This document shows positions 1-8,186 of a DNA stretch of 61,697 bases, one piece after another. The notes under the pieces were generated by a model that did not search any database, was not told where the DNA came from, and saw only the letters and a program-made list of their open reading frames with translations. A program made the translations under genes and the position numbers. Source of the stretch: Bacteroidota bacterium (lineage in GTDB: Bacteria > Bacteroidota > Ignavibacteria > UBA10030 > UBA8401); NCBI GenBank assembly GCA_021796275.1, contig JAJYOI010000006.1, positions 1 through 61,697 of the forward strand, written 5' to 3'. How positions within the stretch are numbered: the first letter of the stretch is position 1; every line of letters starts with the position of its first letter.

Positions 1-128
1 TGGTTTTCGACCACTCGCTGCACCGCCTGTTCAACCGTCAGCGTATCTTGAGCGTACGCCGCCCCGAAGGGGTTTTCAACTTGCAGGAAAAAGAAAAAAA
101 ACACTAAGAGCATTCGTTGTTGTTTCAT
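1..128 (-). CDS. TolC-family outer membrane efflux protein, N-terminal fragment
   Basis: The minus strand from the ATG at 126-128 runs off the window start and encodes 42 residues. It opens with a signal peptide (MKQQRMLLVFFFFL, likely cleaved after an A-x-A site near AAYA) and continues with DTLTVEQAVQRVVEN, the usual first helix of TolC-type outer membrane factors. It is too short for the ORF track. It lies 67 bp downstream of emrB in the same direction, so it probably supplies the outer membrane channel of the tripartite pump. Family assignment rests on this short N-terminus and on context. Confidence 0.7.
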   Translation of the reverse strand, partial: MKQQRMLLVFFFFFLQVENPFGAAYAQDTLTVEQAVQRVVEN

Positions 129-194
129 AATTCCGTCTAAAAAATTTAATTCGTTTGATTGAAATTCGCAGCGATGAGCTGTTGATAATTTTCC

Positions 195-1814
195 TCACTC
201 CATTGCGGCGATACGTTCGCCTTTTTTCTTCTTATGCGTGCGTAAAATGAAAATCGGAATCACGCCGACAAATGTAATGGCGGCGGCAATAAGAAAATCG
301 TCGTCGATCGCACGAACGAACGATTGCTGAACAATGTGCGATGCGAGAATCGCTTTTCCTCTTATCATCGCCGTGCTCAACGAACCGCCGACAGATTCCT
401 GTGCAAATCGCCCAAGCATATACACCGTGCGTTCAAATGCCGGAGAATTCTGGTCAATTGCCTGGCCGTACATCGCCGTATGATAAATCATTCGTTGAGT
501 AAGCAGCGTTCCCATAATTGCAATGCCGAAGCTTCCGCCGATTTGCCGGATCACGTTAAACAAACCGGATGCCTGCGCCATTTTATGTCTCGGAATTTCG
601 CTCAGCGCAAGCGTTGTCAACGGCGTAAAGAGCAATCCCATGGCAAAACCGCGGATGTACAACGGCAGCATAACGTCGTACGATTCAGAAAAAAGCGACA
701 ACGAACCGTTGAGGTAAAGGCTGAAGCCGAGCAGCACTAAGCCGATCACAGCCGGAATTTTCGGATTCACTTTATCCGACAAGATGCCTGCGACCGGCGA
801 CATCAATGCCTGAAGAATTCCGACTGGCAAAAACACAGCACCGGCTTGCAGTGCAGTGTACCCGAGAGAATTTTGAAGATAGAGCGGAAGTAAAAATGTG
901 CTGCCGAACATTCCCAAACCGAAAATAAAGAGAATCGCATTTGTGACGCCGAAGTTGAAATTTTTCAGCAACGAAAGTTCGATCAGCGGGTGTTCAACCG
1001 AGAGCTCCGTGACAAAAAAGACGATGAGAGAAATTGCTGAAAGGACAAAATTTGTAATAATGAACGGCGAGGTCCATCCGCCGGTATTCCACGACGCGTT
1101 GCCGTCAGACAGCGCAAGCAGAAGCGTGCTGAGAAACACCGACGCCGAAATAAAACCGACAAAGTCGAACGAGCGCACATGTTCCGTTTTGTATTCGCGC
1201 TGGATCACCAGCGTGGCAAACATCGCGACAATACCGACCGGCACGTTCACATCGAAGATTGCGTGCCAGCTAATATTGTCCACAAGATAACCGCCGATGA
1301 GAGGCCCAAGTGAAACAGATGCGGCAGCAGCGATAGACCAAAAACCCAATGCAATTCCGCGCTGTTCGGTCGGAAATTCACGAGTCACGATCGCCATACC
1401 GACGGGCATCATAAAGCCGGCGCCGGCGCCTTGAATGATGCGAAAAATAATCAACACATTTTCGTCCCAAGCGAGTCCGCACAAAAATGAGCCGAGTGTA
1501 AACAAAAGAAGCGCAGAAAAATAAGTGCGCTTGAATCCAAAATGATCTGCAACCCAACCGGAGGTCGGCAGCATTACGGCAAACACAAGCAAGTACGCCG
1601 TCAGCACCCATTCAACTTTATCAATATCGGCGCCGAATGCTGCCATAATTTTCGGCAGAGCCACATTGACGATTGTTGCATCAAGCACCGCCATAAACGT
1701 TCCGAACATCACATTGAACAGCACCCACCACTTATACGATGCGTGTTCGTGATGCAGCGACGGAACGCGTCCGACAAAACCGCTCTTTAATTTATGACTT
1801 GAAAAGAGCGCCAT
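195..1814 (-). CDS. emrB: DHA2-family MFS drug efflux transporter, EmrB-like
   Basis: This 539-residue inner membrane protein is predicted to export drugs using the proton gradient. The length and hydrophobic pattern fit the 14-helix DHA2 family. The family signature LDATIVNVALP is at about residues 44-54, and the loop motif A (SGWVADHFGFKR) is near residue 85. The N-terminal 28 residues are cytoplasmic and histidine-rich. It starts 1 bp after the stop of the EmrA-like adaptor, so the two are translationally linked. The substrate cannot be read from sequence. Confidence 0.9.
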   Translation of the reverse strand: MALFSSHKLKSGFVGRVPSLHHEHASYKWWVLFNVMFGTFMAVLDATIVNVALPKIMAAFGADIDKVEWVLTAYLLVFAVMLPTSGWVADHFGFKRTYFSALLLFTLGSFLCGLAWDENVLIIFRIIQGAGAGFMMPVGMAIVTREFPTEQRGIALGFWSIAAAASVSLGPLIGGYLVDNISWHAIFDVNVPVGIVAMFATLVIQREYKTEHVRSFDFVGFISASVFLSTLLLALSDGNASWNTGGWTSPFIITNFVLSAISLIVFFVTELSVEHPLIELSLLKNFNFGVTNAILFIFGLGMFGSTFLLPLYLQNSLGYTALQAGAVFLPVGILQALMSPVAGILSDKVNPKIPAVIGLVLLGFSLYLNGSLSLFSESYDVMLPLYIRGFAMGLLFTPLTTLALSEIPRHKMAQASGLFNVIRQIGGSFGIAIMGTLLTQRMIYHTAMYGQAIDQNSPAFERTVYMLGRFAQESVGGSLSTAMIRGKAILASHIVQQSFVRAIDDDFLIAAAITFVGVIPIFILRTHKKKKGERIAAME

Positions 1815-1815
1815 A

Positions 1816-2838
1816 TTAATGAACCTTCACTTTTACTTCGGCGGACATTCCCGGCAGCAATTGCACCGGGTCTTGACTCTGATTCACTGCCTGATGAATG
1901 GAGATTTTCACCGGCACACGCTGCGTGACTTTTGTGAAATTACCTGAAGCATTATTCGGCGGAATCAGCGAGAATTGCGACGCCGTGTTCGAACCGATCT
2001 GGAACACTGTGCCGGTAAATTTCCGATCAGGATATGAATCAATGGAAACTTCTACGCTGTCGTTTTCGTGAAGCGCGGCGAGATTCGTTTCTTCAAGATT
2101 TGCCGTTATCCACAAATTGTCCAAATCGTAGATAGAAAAAATCGGCTGTCCCGGCTGCACTACATCGCCCGGCAGGATCCACCGCTTCGATATAACGCCG
2201 GACATCGGAGATTGGATAACGGAATTTTTCAATTGCGATTCAATCACGCCGAGTTGTGCCCGCGCCGCGCCAACCTGAGCGATGGCAATGTTATACCGCG
2301 CACGTGAAGATTCCAACTCGCTCTGCACGTTATCAAATTGTTCTTTCGGCACAATATTTTCTTTGAACTGTGTTGATGTCCGTTGAAAATCCGTTTGTGC
2401 TTTATCAACGCTCACCTTTGCCAGTGCAATATTTTCTTCCGCCAATGCCAGCGCAGCGCGAGACTGCGCTTCCTGAGCGCGAAGGTCGGTGTCATCAAGC
2501 TTCACAAGCGTTTCGCCTTCACGAACGGTGTCCCCTTCATCAGCCATTAAACTGTCAACGCGGCCAAGAATTTTTGCGCTTACTGAAACACGGTTGGCGT
2601 CAACATAAGCGTCATCCGTGGAAATATAATCGCGCATGCCGAGGTACCAATTCCATGAAACAATGGCAATGCCGACAACAACGATAAACAAAGGAATGAT
2701 GACCTTAAAATTTTTATACAGCGGCACCGATTCTACAGACTCTTCTTCCTCGCCGCCATTATTGCTTTGCGGCGGCGCGTTGTCCGCTCGGTGTGCTTTC
2801 TGAAACTCTTTTTCATTCTGCTGAATCTCCTCTTTCAT
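1816..2838 (-). CDS. emrA: HlyD/EmrA-family membrane fusion protein
   Basis: This 340-residue periplasmic adaptor links the EmrB-like pump to an outer membrane channel. An acidic cytoplasmic N-terminus is followed by one membrane helix (about residues 47-68, IIPLFIVVVGIAIVSW). A biotinyl-lipoyl-like half motif, a long coiled-coil hairpin (about 110-200) and the second half motif (SGVISKRWILPGDVV) come next, ending in a beta-barrel domain. The order is standard for EmrA. It sits between the TetR gene (24 bp upstream) and emrB (1 bp). Confidence 0.9.
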   Translation of the reverse strand: MKEEIQQNEKEFQKAHRADNAPPQSNNGGEEEESVESVPLYKNFKVIIPLFIVVVGIAIVSWNWYLGMRDYISTDDAYVDANRVSVSAKILGRVDSLMADEGDTVREGETLVKLDDTDLRAQEAQSRAALALAEENIALAKVSVDKAQTDFQRTSTQFKENIVPKEQFDNVQSELESSRARYNIAIAQVGAARAQLGVIESQLKNSVIQSPMSGVISKRWILPGDVVQPGQPIFSIYDLDNLWITANLEETNLAALHENDSVEVSIDSYPDRKFTGTVFQIGSNTASQFSLIPPNNASGNFTKVTQRVPVKISIHQAVNQSQDPVQLLPGMSAEVKVKVH

Positions 2839-2862
2839 GTACCGTGAATCCTTTCTTAATAA

Positions 2863-3492
2863 TTAATTACTGTTACGTTTGAGGATGCCATAAAGAAGAC
2901 TTTCGACAAACAATGTCGTCTCTTTTTCAAGATCATCATACGGGGGCTGCTGAATAGGCGGAGTTGTCGTTGCACGGAATAATCGCAAACGCAGTCCTTG
3001 CAAAACATGAAGTATCAGATGGGCAACTTTTTCCGGCGACGACACCTCAAATTCTCCCGCTTGTTTTCCTTCCCGAATAATATGCATCAAAAGCTTTTGT
3101 TCTTCGCCGGCAAAATTGTTGAAGAGATCTTTGAAGATCGGCTTCAAGTCCATCCATGATTGATGATTCAACGAGCTTAGATTGAATAACTGGCTCGAGT
3201 ATTTCAGACGCTGCAACATATACTTCCTGAGCTTATCGCTTACGGAAATCTGCTGATGCACCACATTCTGCATTTGTTCAAGAAACTCGCGCTGTTCCCG
3301 CTGAATAACACCGCGAAAAATATCTTCCTTCGTTGGGAAGTAATAATAGAGAGATGCTTTTCCCATGCCAACGTCCTCGGCGATTTCGTCCATGGTTACC
3401 TTGTTGAGGCCGTACAACGCGAATCGCTTTTGCGCAGCATTGAGAATGAGCGTTTCTTTTTCACGCGAGAGTTCCGGAACTTTTGTCCTCAT
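2863..3492 (-). CDS. TetR/AcrR-family transcriptional repressor of the efflux operon
   Basis: The protein has 209 residues from the ATG at 3490-3492. This start is preferred over the ORF-track start at 3537 because the extra residues do not resemble the family and AAAGG lies upstream. The N-terminal HTH is clear (FALYGLNKVTMDEIAEDVG, then KASLYYYFPTKEDIF). The rest is a ligand-binding helical domain. It is first in the tetR-emrA-emrB-tolC operon, so it probably represses that operon and itself. The prophage left end is about 120 bp upstream of its start codon. Confidence 0.88.
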   Translation of the reverse strand: MRTKVPELSREKETLILNAAQKRFALYGLNKVTMDEIAEDVGMGKASLYYYFPTKEDIFRGVIQREQREFLEQMQNVVHQQISVSDKLRKYMLQRLKYSSQLFNLSSLNHQSWMDLKPIFKDLFNNFAGEEQKLLMHIIREGKQAGEFEVSSPEKVAHLILHVLQGLRLRLFRATTTPPIQQPPYDDLEKETTLFVESLLYGILKRNSN

Positions 3493-3500
3493 GACTGACC

Positions 3501-3529
3501 TTTCGACTATATCAGTTGAACAGTCGAAA
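3501..3529. promoter_or_regulatory. candidate TetR operator (inverted repeat)
   Basis: TTTCGACT (3501-3508) and AGTCGAAA (3522-3529) are perfect 8-bp inverted arms separated by 13 bp. They begin 9 bp upstream of the tetR start codon. Position and symmetry fit an autoregulatory operator, but no binding data exist. Confidence 0.5.
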
Positions 3530-3611
3530 TATAGCAAAAAGTTCCGATCAAGACAAATCTATCGCGCTACCCCACTGAAACATACTGAATACAACCTTTG
3601 TTTCAGCGCCG

Positions 3612-3615
3612 ATAA
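3612..3615. repeat. ATAA, possible left target-site duplication
   Basis: ATAA immediately precedes the proposed left terminal TG of the prophage at 3616. The same four bases directly follow the right terminal CA, at 31369-31372. Mu-family elements normally duplicate 5 or 6 bp, and here the fifth base differs. Confidence 0.45.
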
Positions 3616-3620
3616 TGAAA

Positions 3621-3814
3621 GACGCCACATAAATGAGACGAAACGCGAGATAGAATACAACAACAACGCGCACGGTTGCTTAACGACAACCGCTTTAATT
3701 TTGCGGAGTTGTAGGGATGTTTACAAAGTAAATTAACGCGAGCGCGCCGGTGCAATTACCATGTAATTGAGAGAAAAAAGATGCTCGCAGAGGAAATTTA
3801 CCACATATTTGAGA
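3621..3814 (+). repeat. left-end transposase binding sites L1, L2, L3
   Basis: Three directly repeated 18-bp sites lie at 3621-3638 (GACGCCACATAAATGAGA), 3755-3772 (ATTACCATGTAATTGAGA) and 3797-3814 (TTTACCACATATTTGAGA). They match the consensus at 12, 14 and 18 of 18 positions. Spacing is 134 bp and then 42 bp. One wide and one narrow interval is also the Mu L1-L2-L3 layout. L1 also shares CGA(T/A)A(T/C)GCG downstream of the core with L3. Confidence 0.7.
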
Positions 3815-3868
3815 CGATATGCGTGGAAACGGAAAGATTTAACTAAGTGAAGGTCTTACACACACCCA

Positions 3869-3963
3869 CTTTGGTACATGTCTAAGAGCAAAAACAGTTA
3901 AAGCGGTAAAAATAAGGCACGCTTTGGTACATGTCTTTGGTACATTATATGCCTTTGGTACAT
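3869..3963. repeat. four copies of CTTTGGTACAT
   Basis: Identical 11-mers begin at 3869, 3922, 3935 and 3953. They lie between the left-end sites and the stop codon of the leftward immunity operon. All four have the same orientation, so they are candidate binding sites for a phage or host regulator. They share a TTxGGTAC core with the palindrome at 20271. No known site of this sequence is recognised. Confidence 0.6.
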
Positions 3964-4307
3964 TAACGAGCAAGCAGTAAGAGTATGATTATTGACAAAA
4001 CAAGGAAGATAGATAGTGATGTAAAAACCATCATTTTCTTTATTTTTAATCTTTCAGGATTGATTTCAATTCGAGTTTTTTGCGATTGAAGATATTTCTG
4101 TTTTTCTTCGTCTCTGAGTTTTAAAAGTTCAGAGACTTTTTCTTTGTCGGGGGACATAACAAGAACAATGACAATTCCGATGACGGGAGTTAGAAGTAGA
4201 GAAGAAACAAAGCCAACCGCAAATCCACGCCCCTTGTTTTGAGATATAGAACCAATAATCAAGGAAAAAATCAATGCAAAAACAGCGTAGAAAAATAGAT
4301 ATTCCAT
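3963..4307 (-). CDS. small phage membrane protein in the immunity operon
   Basis: This 114-residue protein has three hydrophobic segments: residues about 4-20, about 30-52 (FVSSLLLTPVIGIVIVLVM) and about 92-112. A charged cytoplasmic loop separates the last two. The GRGFAVGF...SPD pattern is common in small membrane proteins of Bacteroidota. It is the last gene of the leftward operon behind the repressor and the ImmA-like gene. By position it could be a superinfection-exclusion factor, but that is only a guess from context. Confidence 0.6.
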   Translation of the reverse strand: MEYLFFYAVFALIFSLIIGSISQNKGRGFAVGFVSSLLLTPVIGIVIVLVMSPDKEKVSELLKLRDEEKQKYLQSQKTRIEINPERLKIKKMMVFTSLSIFLVLSIIILLLLAR

Positions 4308-4318
4308 ATAATCTCCGA

Positions 4319-4741
4319 CTATAAGTTCCTTTTAATTTCGCATTCTATTCTAACTTTTGCAAGCCATTTAGAAACATTATAATGTTCACACAGAGAGTCT
4401 ATAGTTTCCCCTTCTCTTACTACCGGTGCGCGACACAGAGATGCGAAGAGATTTGCCTTCTTGTCTTCCTTGGCCGAATAATGATGATCGCTTCGATAAG
4501 GAGATTTAAGTGCATGCCAAAGTTCGTGAAATGCCCAATCCCGCCGTTCAAAAAAAGAAATGGCTTCATTGAGCACAATCACTTTATAACTGCCGTTGGA
4601 AATAAAGAAACCATTCAACCCTTCAGGCAGCTTCCCTTTTACCGAGAGAATCTTTTCATCGGCACAAATCTTGTTGTAATTAATAGTTCCATCGTATTTC
4701 TGTAAAAGCTCGTTGTAAAAATCAAAAACGGAGCGCATCAT
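4319..4741 (-). CDS. ImmA/IrrE-like zinc metallopeptidase
   Basis: The 140-residue protein carries the HExxH zinc motif as HELWH at residues 72-76. A downstream KEDKKANLFASL segment resembles the third-ligand helix of ImmA/IrrE peptidases. In ICEBs1 and many phages such enzymes cleave the XRE repressor to induce the element. Its start overlaps the stop of the XRE repressor gene by 4 bp, which supports a partnership in lysis-lysogeny control. The substrate is inferred. Confidence 0.78.
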   Translation of the reverse strand: MMRSVFDFYNELLQKYDGTINYNKICADEKILSVKGKLPEGLNGFFISNGSYKVIVLNEAISFFERRDWAFHELWHALKSPYRSDHHYSAKEDKKANLFASLCRAPVVREGETIDSLCEHYNVSKWLAKVRIECEIKRNL

Positions 4742-5160
4742 AGTTGTTTTTTCTTCCTTCCCTTCTTCAGAATTACGCGCGCAACATCTATAGCCTCTTC
4801 CGCCTTTTCTTTCGATTCATTCATTTCTTTAATCAACTCATTAATGAACCGATTCAAATCTTTTCGTTCTTTCTCGGTGAAGTGAGATGTCCGTGATTCC
4901 CAATAAGTTATTCCTTCAAAATTTGGTTTATTGTCGGAGACTATTCCCTCATCCCTTCCTCCGTGCTTAATCCATTCAATATCCTCTCCCGACTCATACA
5001 AGGGAAGGAGTAAGTTTTCCGGATTGAGTTTTCCCGTCAAATAACTGTTCACGTTTTGCTTGGCAATCTTGCACACGCGAGCGAGATCGGCTTTTGACCA
5101 CTGCCGCTTTTCCATCAACCTCTTTATACCCTGAACAATCAACCCTTGAAGATAATCCAT
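4738..5160 (-). CDS. XRE-family phage repressor
   Basis: This 140-residue protein has an N-terminal helix-turn-helix (WSKADLARVCKIAKQNVNSYLTG, about residues 21-44). A charged C-terminal half with a predicted coiled coil follows. No LexA-type serine protease motif is seen, so induction probably depends on the downstream ImmA-like peptidase. It is divergent from the early operon across an 80-bp promoter region, as expected of a c-type repressor. Confidence 0.8.
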   Translation of the reverse strand: MDYLQGLIVQGIKRLMEKRQWSKADLARVCKIAKQNVNSYLTGKLNPENLLLPLYESGEDIEWIKHGGRDEGIVSDNKPNFEGITYWESRTSHFTEKERKDLNRFINELIKEMNESKEKAEEAIDVARVILKKGRKKKQL

Positions 5161-5185
5161 AGGAATAAAATTATTACTTTTTCTC

Positions 5186-5214
5186 TTGACAAGTAGTTCT
5201 AAATTTATTATCTT
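5186..5214 (+). promoter_or_regulatory. predicted early promoter, with nearby TTCTAA repeats
   Basis: TTGACA (5186-5191) and TATCTT (5209-5214) are separated by 17 bp and lie 27 bp before the Cro/Ner-like start codon. They fit a sigma70-type rightward early promoter. TTCTAA occurs at 5197-5202 and 5217-5222, 20 bp apart, flanking and overlapping the promoter. These are candidate operator half-sites for the repressor or the Ner-like protein. Confidence 0.6.
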
Positions 5215-5240
5215 GCTTCTAACTTGAAACTCGGAAAAAT

Positions 5241-5432
5241 ATGAGAAAAAGACATCCCAAAATCAAATCAATAATCAACAAATCTGAAATTGCGCGGCGA
5301 TTGAAGCTGACGCCGCAGTATGTGGGGCAGTTATTGTCAGGGAAACGTACGAATGCAATGAGGTTAAAGCAAATCAGCGAAGTTGTGAACAGCGAACTGC
5401 ATCGGTTCAGTATCTCACATAAAAAATTTTGA
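5241..5432 (+). CDS. small HTH regulator, Ner/Cro-like
   Basis: This 63-residue basic protein is almost entirely one helix-turn-helix domain (KSEIARRLKLTPQYVGQLLSG). It is the first gene of the rightward early operon, opposite the repressor and 3 bp before the transposase. That is the position of ner in Mu. It probably limits early transcription and blocks the repressor promoter. The exact family (Ner or Cro) is not certain. Confidence 0.75.
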   Translation: MRKRHPKIKSIINKSEIARRLKLTPQYVGQLLSGKRTNAMRLKQISEVVNSELHRFSISHKKF

Positions 5433-5435
5433 ACT

Positions 5436-7349
5436 ATGGAAAGATGGATTTCTTTAAATGAATTTGCAGCACTGACGAACCGGCAATATATCGCGGCGCG
5501 CGTATATGTCAATCGAAACACCTTCCTCGAAACACGCTACGAAATAATTCCAACCGGCAGACAGCTTCAAATTTCTCTCCCCTCTCTGCTCTCCCACTCC
5601 ATCTTGACTCCCGCGCAAGCAGAAAAATTTCTCTTGACACAAAAACTTTCGCTTGCCAATTCCGACGGTAACCGGCTTCTCGCGGCGGCGATTGTGGCGA
5701 AGAAGTTTGAAAATCTCACCGAGAGCGAGCTTGAGCTGCTCAACGCGCTTGGCAACTGGCGCGCGAAAAAAAAGGAAGAGATCATCGAGATTTTTGTTTC
5801 ATCGTTCGGGAGATCGCGCGCATGGTTTTATCGGAATCATGCGACAGATAAACGAAAAGAGAAAGACGGAATTCTTGAATCACTGACGACCGAGCAGCTT
5901 GAATCGGCGAAAAAATATCTATTACAATCCCGATCCATTCAATCGTTCGCGGTGAAGTGTATCAATGACGAAAATCTCCCGGACGTTTCGACAAGCACAT
6001 GGCGCCGGCTGCACGCCGATCTGTCGGTTGAAATGTGCAACGAGCTCGACCTGATGAAAGAGGGCCGGCTGCAAATGCGCAACCGGCTCGCGCCGATTCT
6101 GCGCGACAAAACAACACTGAAAGTGATGGAAGCGGCAACGTCAGATTTCTGGCGGATAGACTTCGTCGTGAAATGGCTCGACGGTTCGCTCGCGCGGCCG
6201 AGCGCATGCTTCATTGAAGATTGGCGGACAGGGAAAATTGTCGGACGCGCGATCACTCGCTTTCCGAATTCGCTCGGCGTGAAGACGGCTCTCTTCGACT
6301 GCTTTTTGCATCATGGAATTATGAAGCAGTTCAACATTGATAATGGAAAAGAATTTGTAGCGCACAGAGTTGTCGGGACGAAGATCGAACAGCAGCTTGT
6401 GAAAATTGATTACAGCGATGTCGAAGATAAGCTGAAGGTTTTCGAAACGCGCGGGTTCCTTCCTTCACTCATTGTGAAAAGTCATCGCGCGTTGAAGCGC
6501 AACCCGATCTCGAAAACAATTGAACGCCGATTCGGGCGCGGCGGCCCGACGGATTGGGCGAAAGAATTCTCCAATTGGTCCGGAGCGAATTACTGGCAGA
6601 AGCGCGAAGTCGTTGCGCGCGCAGAACGGAAATTCCGCAAAGGCGAGCAAAAAGATTTTGTTGATGCGAACACCGGGGAGATCGTTCACTTCATGGAAAT
6701 TGATGAGCTGATTTCGGCGATAGATGAATTTGTGAACCGACACAATAACCGCCCGTCGTCTGGTTTCGGCATGGACGGAAAAACGCCGAATCAATTATGG
6801 GATGAGCTTGTGAAGCTCGATCCGCCGCGGCGCGCGCCGGTCGAAAAAATTGCTTTCAGCTTTTTGGAAGGCCCGGAGAAGCCGCGCCGCATTCGGATGA
6901 GCGGCTACATAGAATTGAAAAAACATTTCTTCTTCGCGTCCGACGTGACGCTGAGAATGCGCGGTCGTTGGGTGTTCCTGCGCTGGAATCCGATAGACGG
7001 TTTCTGGTGGCATCGCGGAGACGACATGCAGTTTGAGTTTCTGCCGAACAACATTTTTGTCTACGACGAGAATGGCGAGTATCTCACAACGGTAAAATTT
7101 GTTGACCGTCAGCATCCGCTTGAAGCCGGCGAAAACGTTTCTGCGCTCATGTCGCGCAAAATGAACTTGATAAAGGAAACTGAGGAAACGGTCAATCACC
7201 TGCTCACCGGGAAAGCGCCGGTCGTGGACGTGAAGACGGTGCCGGATGAAATCGTAGCGGCGGCGGCGAAAAAACGCGCAGAAAAAAAAGCGGACGATGA
7301 AGATGCGCACAGAAAAGAAATTGCAAAAAAATATCCAACAATCATTTAA
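5436..7349 (+). CDS. MuA-like DDE transposase
   Basis: The 637-residue enzyme cuts and joins the phage ends during integration and replicative transposition. An N-terminal DNA-binding region is followed by a retroviral-integrase fold core. The apparent triad is D242 (WRIDFV), D302 (FNIDNGKEF) and E363 (SKTIERRFG). A C-terminal beta-rich domain (about 480-560) precedes a basic, lysine- and alanine-rich tail that would contact MuB. Length is close to MuA (663). It should recognise the 18-bp repeats at both prophage ends. Confidence 0.93.
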   Translation: MERWISLNEFAALTNRQYIAARVYVNRNTFLETRYEIIPTGRQLQISLPSLLSHSILTPAQAEKFLLTQKLSLANSDGNRLLAAAIVAKKFENLTESELELLNALGNWRAKKKEEIIEIFVSSFGRSRAWFYRNHATDKRKEKDGILESLTTEQLESAKKYLLQSRSIQSFAVKCINDENLPDVSTSTWRRLHADLSVEMCNELDLMKEGRLQMRNRLAPILRDKTTLKVMEAATSDFWRIDFVVKWLDGSLARPSACFIEDWRTGKIVGRAITRFPNSLGVKTALFDCFLHHGIMKQFNIDNGKEFVAHRVVGTKIEQQLVKIDYSDVEDKLKVFETRGFLPSLIVKSHRALKRNPISKTIERRFGRGGPTDWAKEFSNWSGANYWQKREVVARAERKFRKGEQKDFVDANTGEIVHFMEIDELISAIDEFVNRHNNRPSSGFGMDGKTPNQLWDELVKLDPPRRAPVEKIAFSFLEGPEKPRRIRMSGYIELKKHFFFASDVTLRMRGRWVFLRWNPIDGFWWHRGDDMQFEFLPNNIFVYDENGEYLTTVKFVDRQHPLEAGENVSALMSRKMNLIKETEETVNHLLTGKAPVVDVKTVPDEIVAAAAKKRAEKKADDEDAHRKEIAKKYPTII

Positions 7350-7359
7350 CGGAGGTGTC

Positions 7360-7623
7360 ATGCAAACAACAGACCGGAGATTCGCGGCAGGCTACCGCAC
7401 AATCCGCGACGGTTACAATAGTTTAGCCAACACAGTCAGCGGCGCATCTGCCGCCGACTTTGGAATTCCGGCAAACGAAGCGAAGCATTTTGAATCCATC
7501 AAAAACAGATTGATGGTCGTTCACGAGCAGCTCCTCGTTATCACAGACAAAATGGTCGCGCTCGGAATGCTGCAGACAGAAGAAGAAGTAACTGCCGCGC
7601 TCGATGACGGCCGTGAAAACTGA
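7360..7623 (+). CDS. hypothetical early phage protein
   Basis: The start at 7360 is chosen because GGAGGT lies 4 bp upstream. The ORF-track start at 7297 lies inside the transposase gene. The product has 87 residues and is helical, with FESIKNRLMVVHEQLLVITDKM in the middle. No family is recognised. It is placed between the transposase and another early regulator. Confidence 0.7.
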   Translation: MQTTDRRFAAGYRTIRDGYNSLANTVSGASAADFGIPANEAKHFESIKNRLMVVHEQLLVITDKMVALGMLQTEEEVTAALDDGREN

Positions 7624-7638
7624 TTTTTTTTGACCGTT

Positions 7639-7661
7639 CGGATTGTTAAATCAACAATCCG
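7639..7661. repeat. 9-bp perfect hairpin in the early operon
   Basis: CGGATTGTT and AACAATCCG are complementary around a 5-base loop, in the 79-bp gap after the gene ending at 7623. No T-run follows, so it is more likely an mRNA-processing or attenuation element than a strong terminator. Confidence 0.5.
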
Positions 7662-7702
7662 CAAAACAACAACGAACTATTTAACAGAAAGGAAAGTGCA
7701 GT

Positions 7703-8185
7703 ATGTCACACAACAGTAATTCTTTTCGGAGTCCCGGAACGCGGATGGACGAGGAGTTGATCGGTACGCTCACATACGTTTTCATAACTCAGCGCAAACA
7801 CGACATTGGCTGGCTCGCCTCGAAGCTCAATATGGAATACGGCGATCTCCACGCTTTTATTTCCGGACGGCGCACAATGCCGGTAACGCTGCTCAAACGG
7901 ATCACGGAGTTGACTGGCGACAGAATCTTTTTTGACACCGTCTTCGCCGGGTCGGACATCGTGTGGAATTTCAAGAAACAATATCACGCGCACACGAACG
8001 ACGCCTCGCAGGAAGCGCTTGAAGCGGTCGGCGCTGTCGGTGAATTGTGCGTTGAGATTAAAAATATCATGCACAACAAATTCCTGACCGAGGAAGAGCG
8101 CGCGAATCTGCGTTTGAAAATTTCTGTAGCGAAAACTGAGATCGAAGACCTGTTCGACGTGGTCAACGAAGGAAGGAAGGCATAA
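7703..8185 (+). CDS. phage regulatory protein with HTH-like N-terminus
   Basis: This 160-residue protein has a CII/XRE-like segment (IGWLASKLNMEYGDLHAFISGRRTMP, about residues 37-62). A helical C-terminal half ends in TEIEDLFDVVNEGRKA. It is preceded by GAAAGGAAAG and ends 1 bp before the MuB-like start. The arrangement suggests a DNA-binding regulator or a helper of transposition. Specific function is unknown. Confidence 0.65.
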   Translation: MSHNSNSFRSPGTRMDEELIGTLTYVFITQRKHDIGWLASKLNMEYGDLHAFISGRRTMPVTLLKRITELTGDRIFFDTVFAGSDIVWNFKKQYHAHTNDASQEALEAVGAVGELCVEIKNIMHNKFLTEEERANLRLKISVAKTEIEDLFDVVNEGRKA

Positions 8186-8186
8186 C

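Noticed and set aside
3629-3635. ATAAA followed by TG at 3634 as an alternative left end with a perfect 5-bp duplication matching 31369-31373
   Set aside because: The TG here lies inside the left-most 18-bp transposase site (3621-3638). Placing the end at 3634 would cut that site, while 3616 gives the same 5-bp offset as the right end.
3751-3772. TGCAATTACC as the left terminus
   Set aside because: It would leave the related site at 3621-3638 outside the element, and the flanking bases do not match the right flank.
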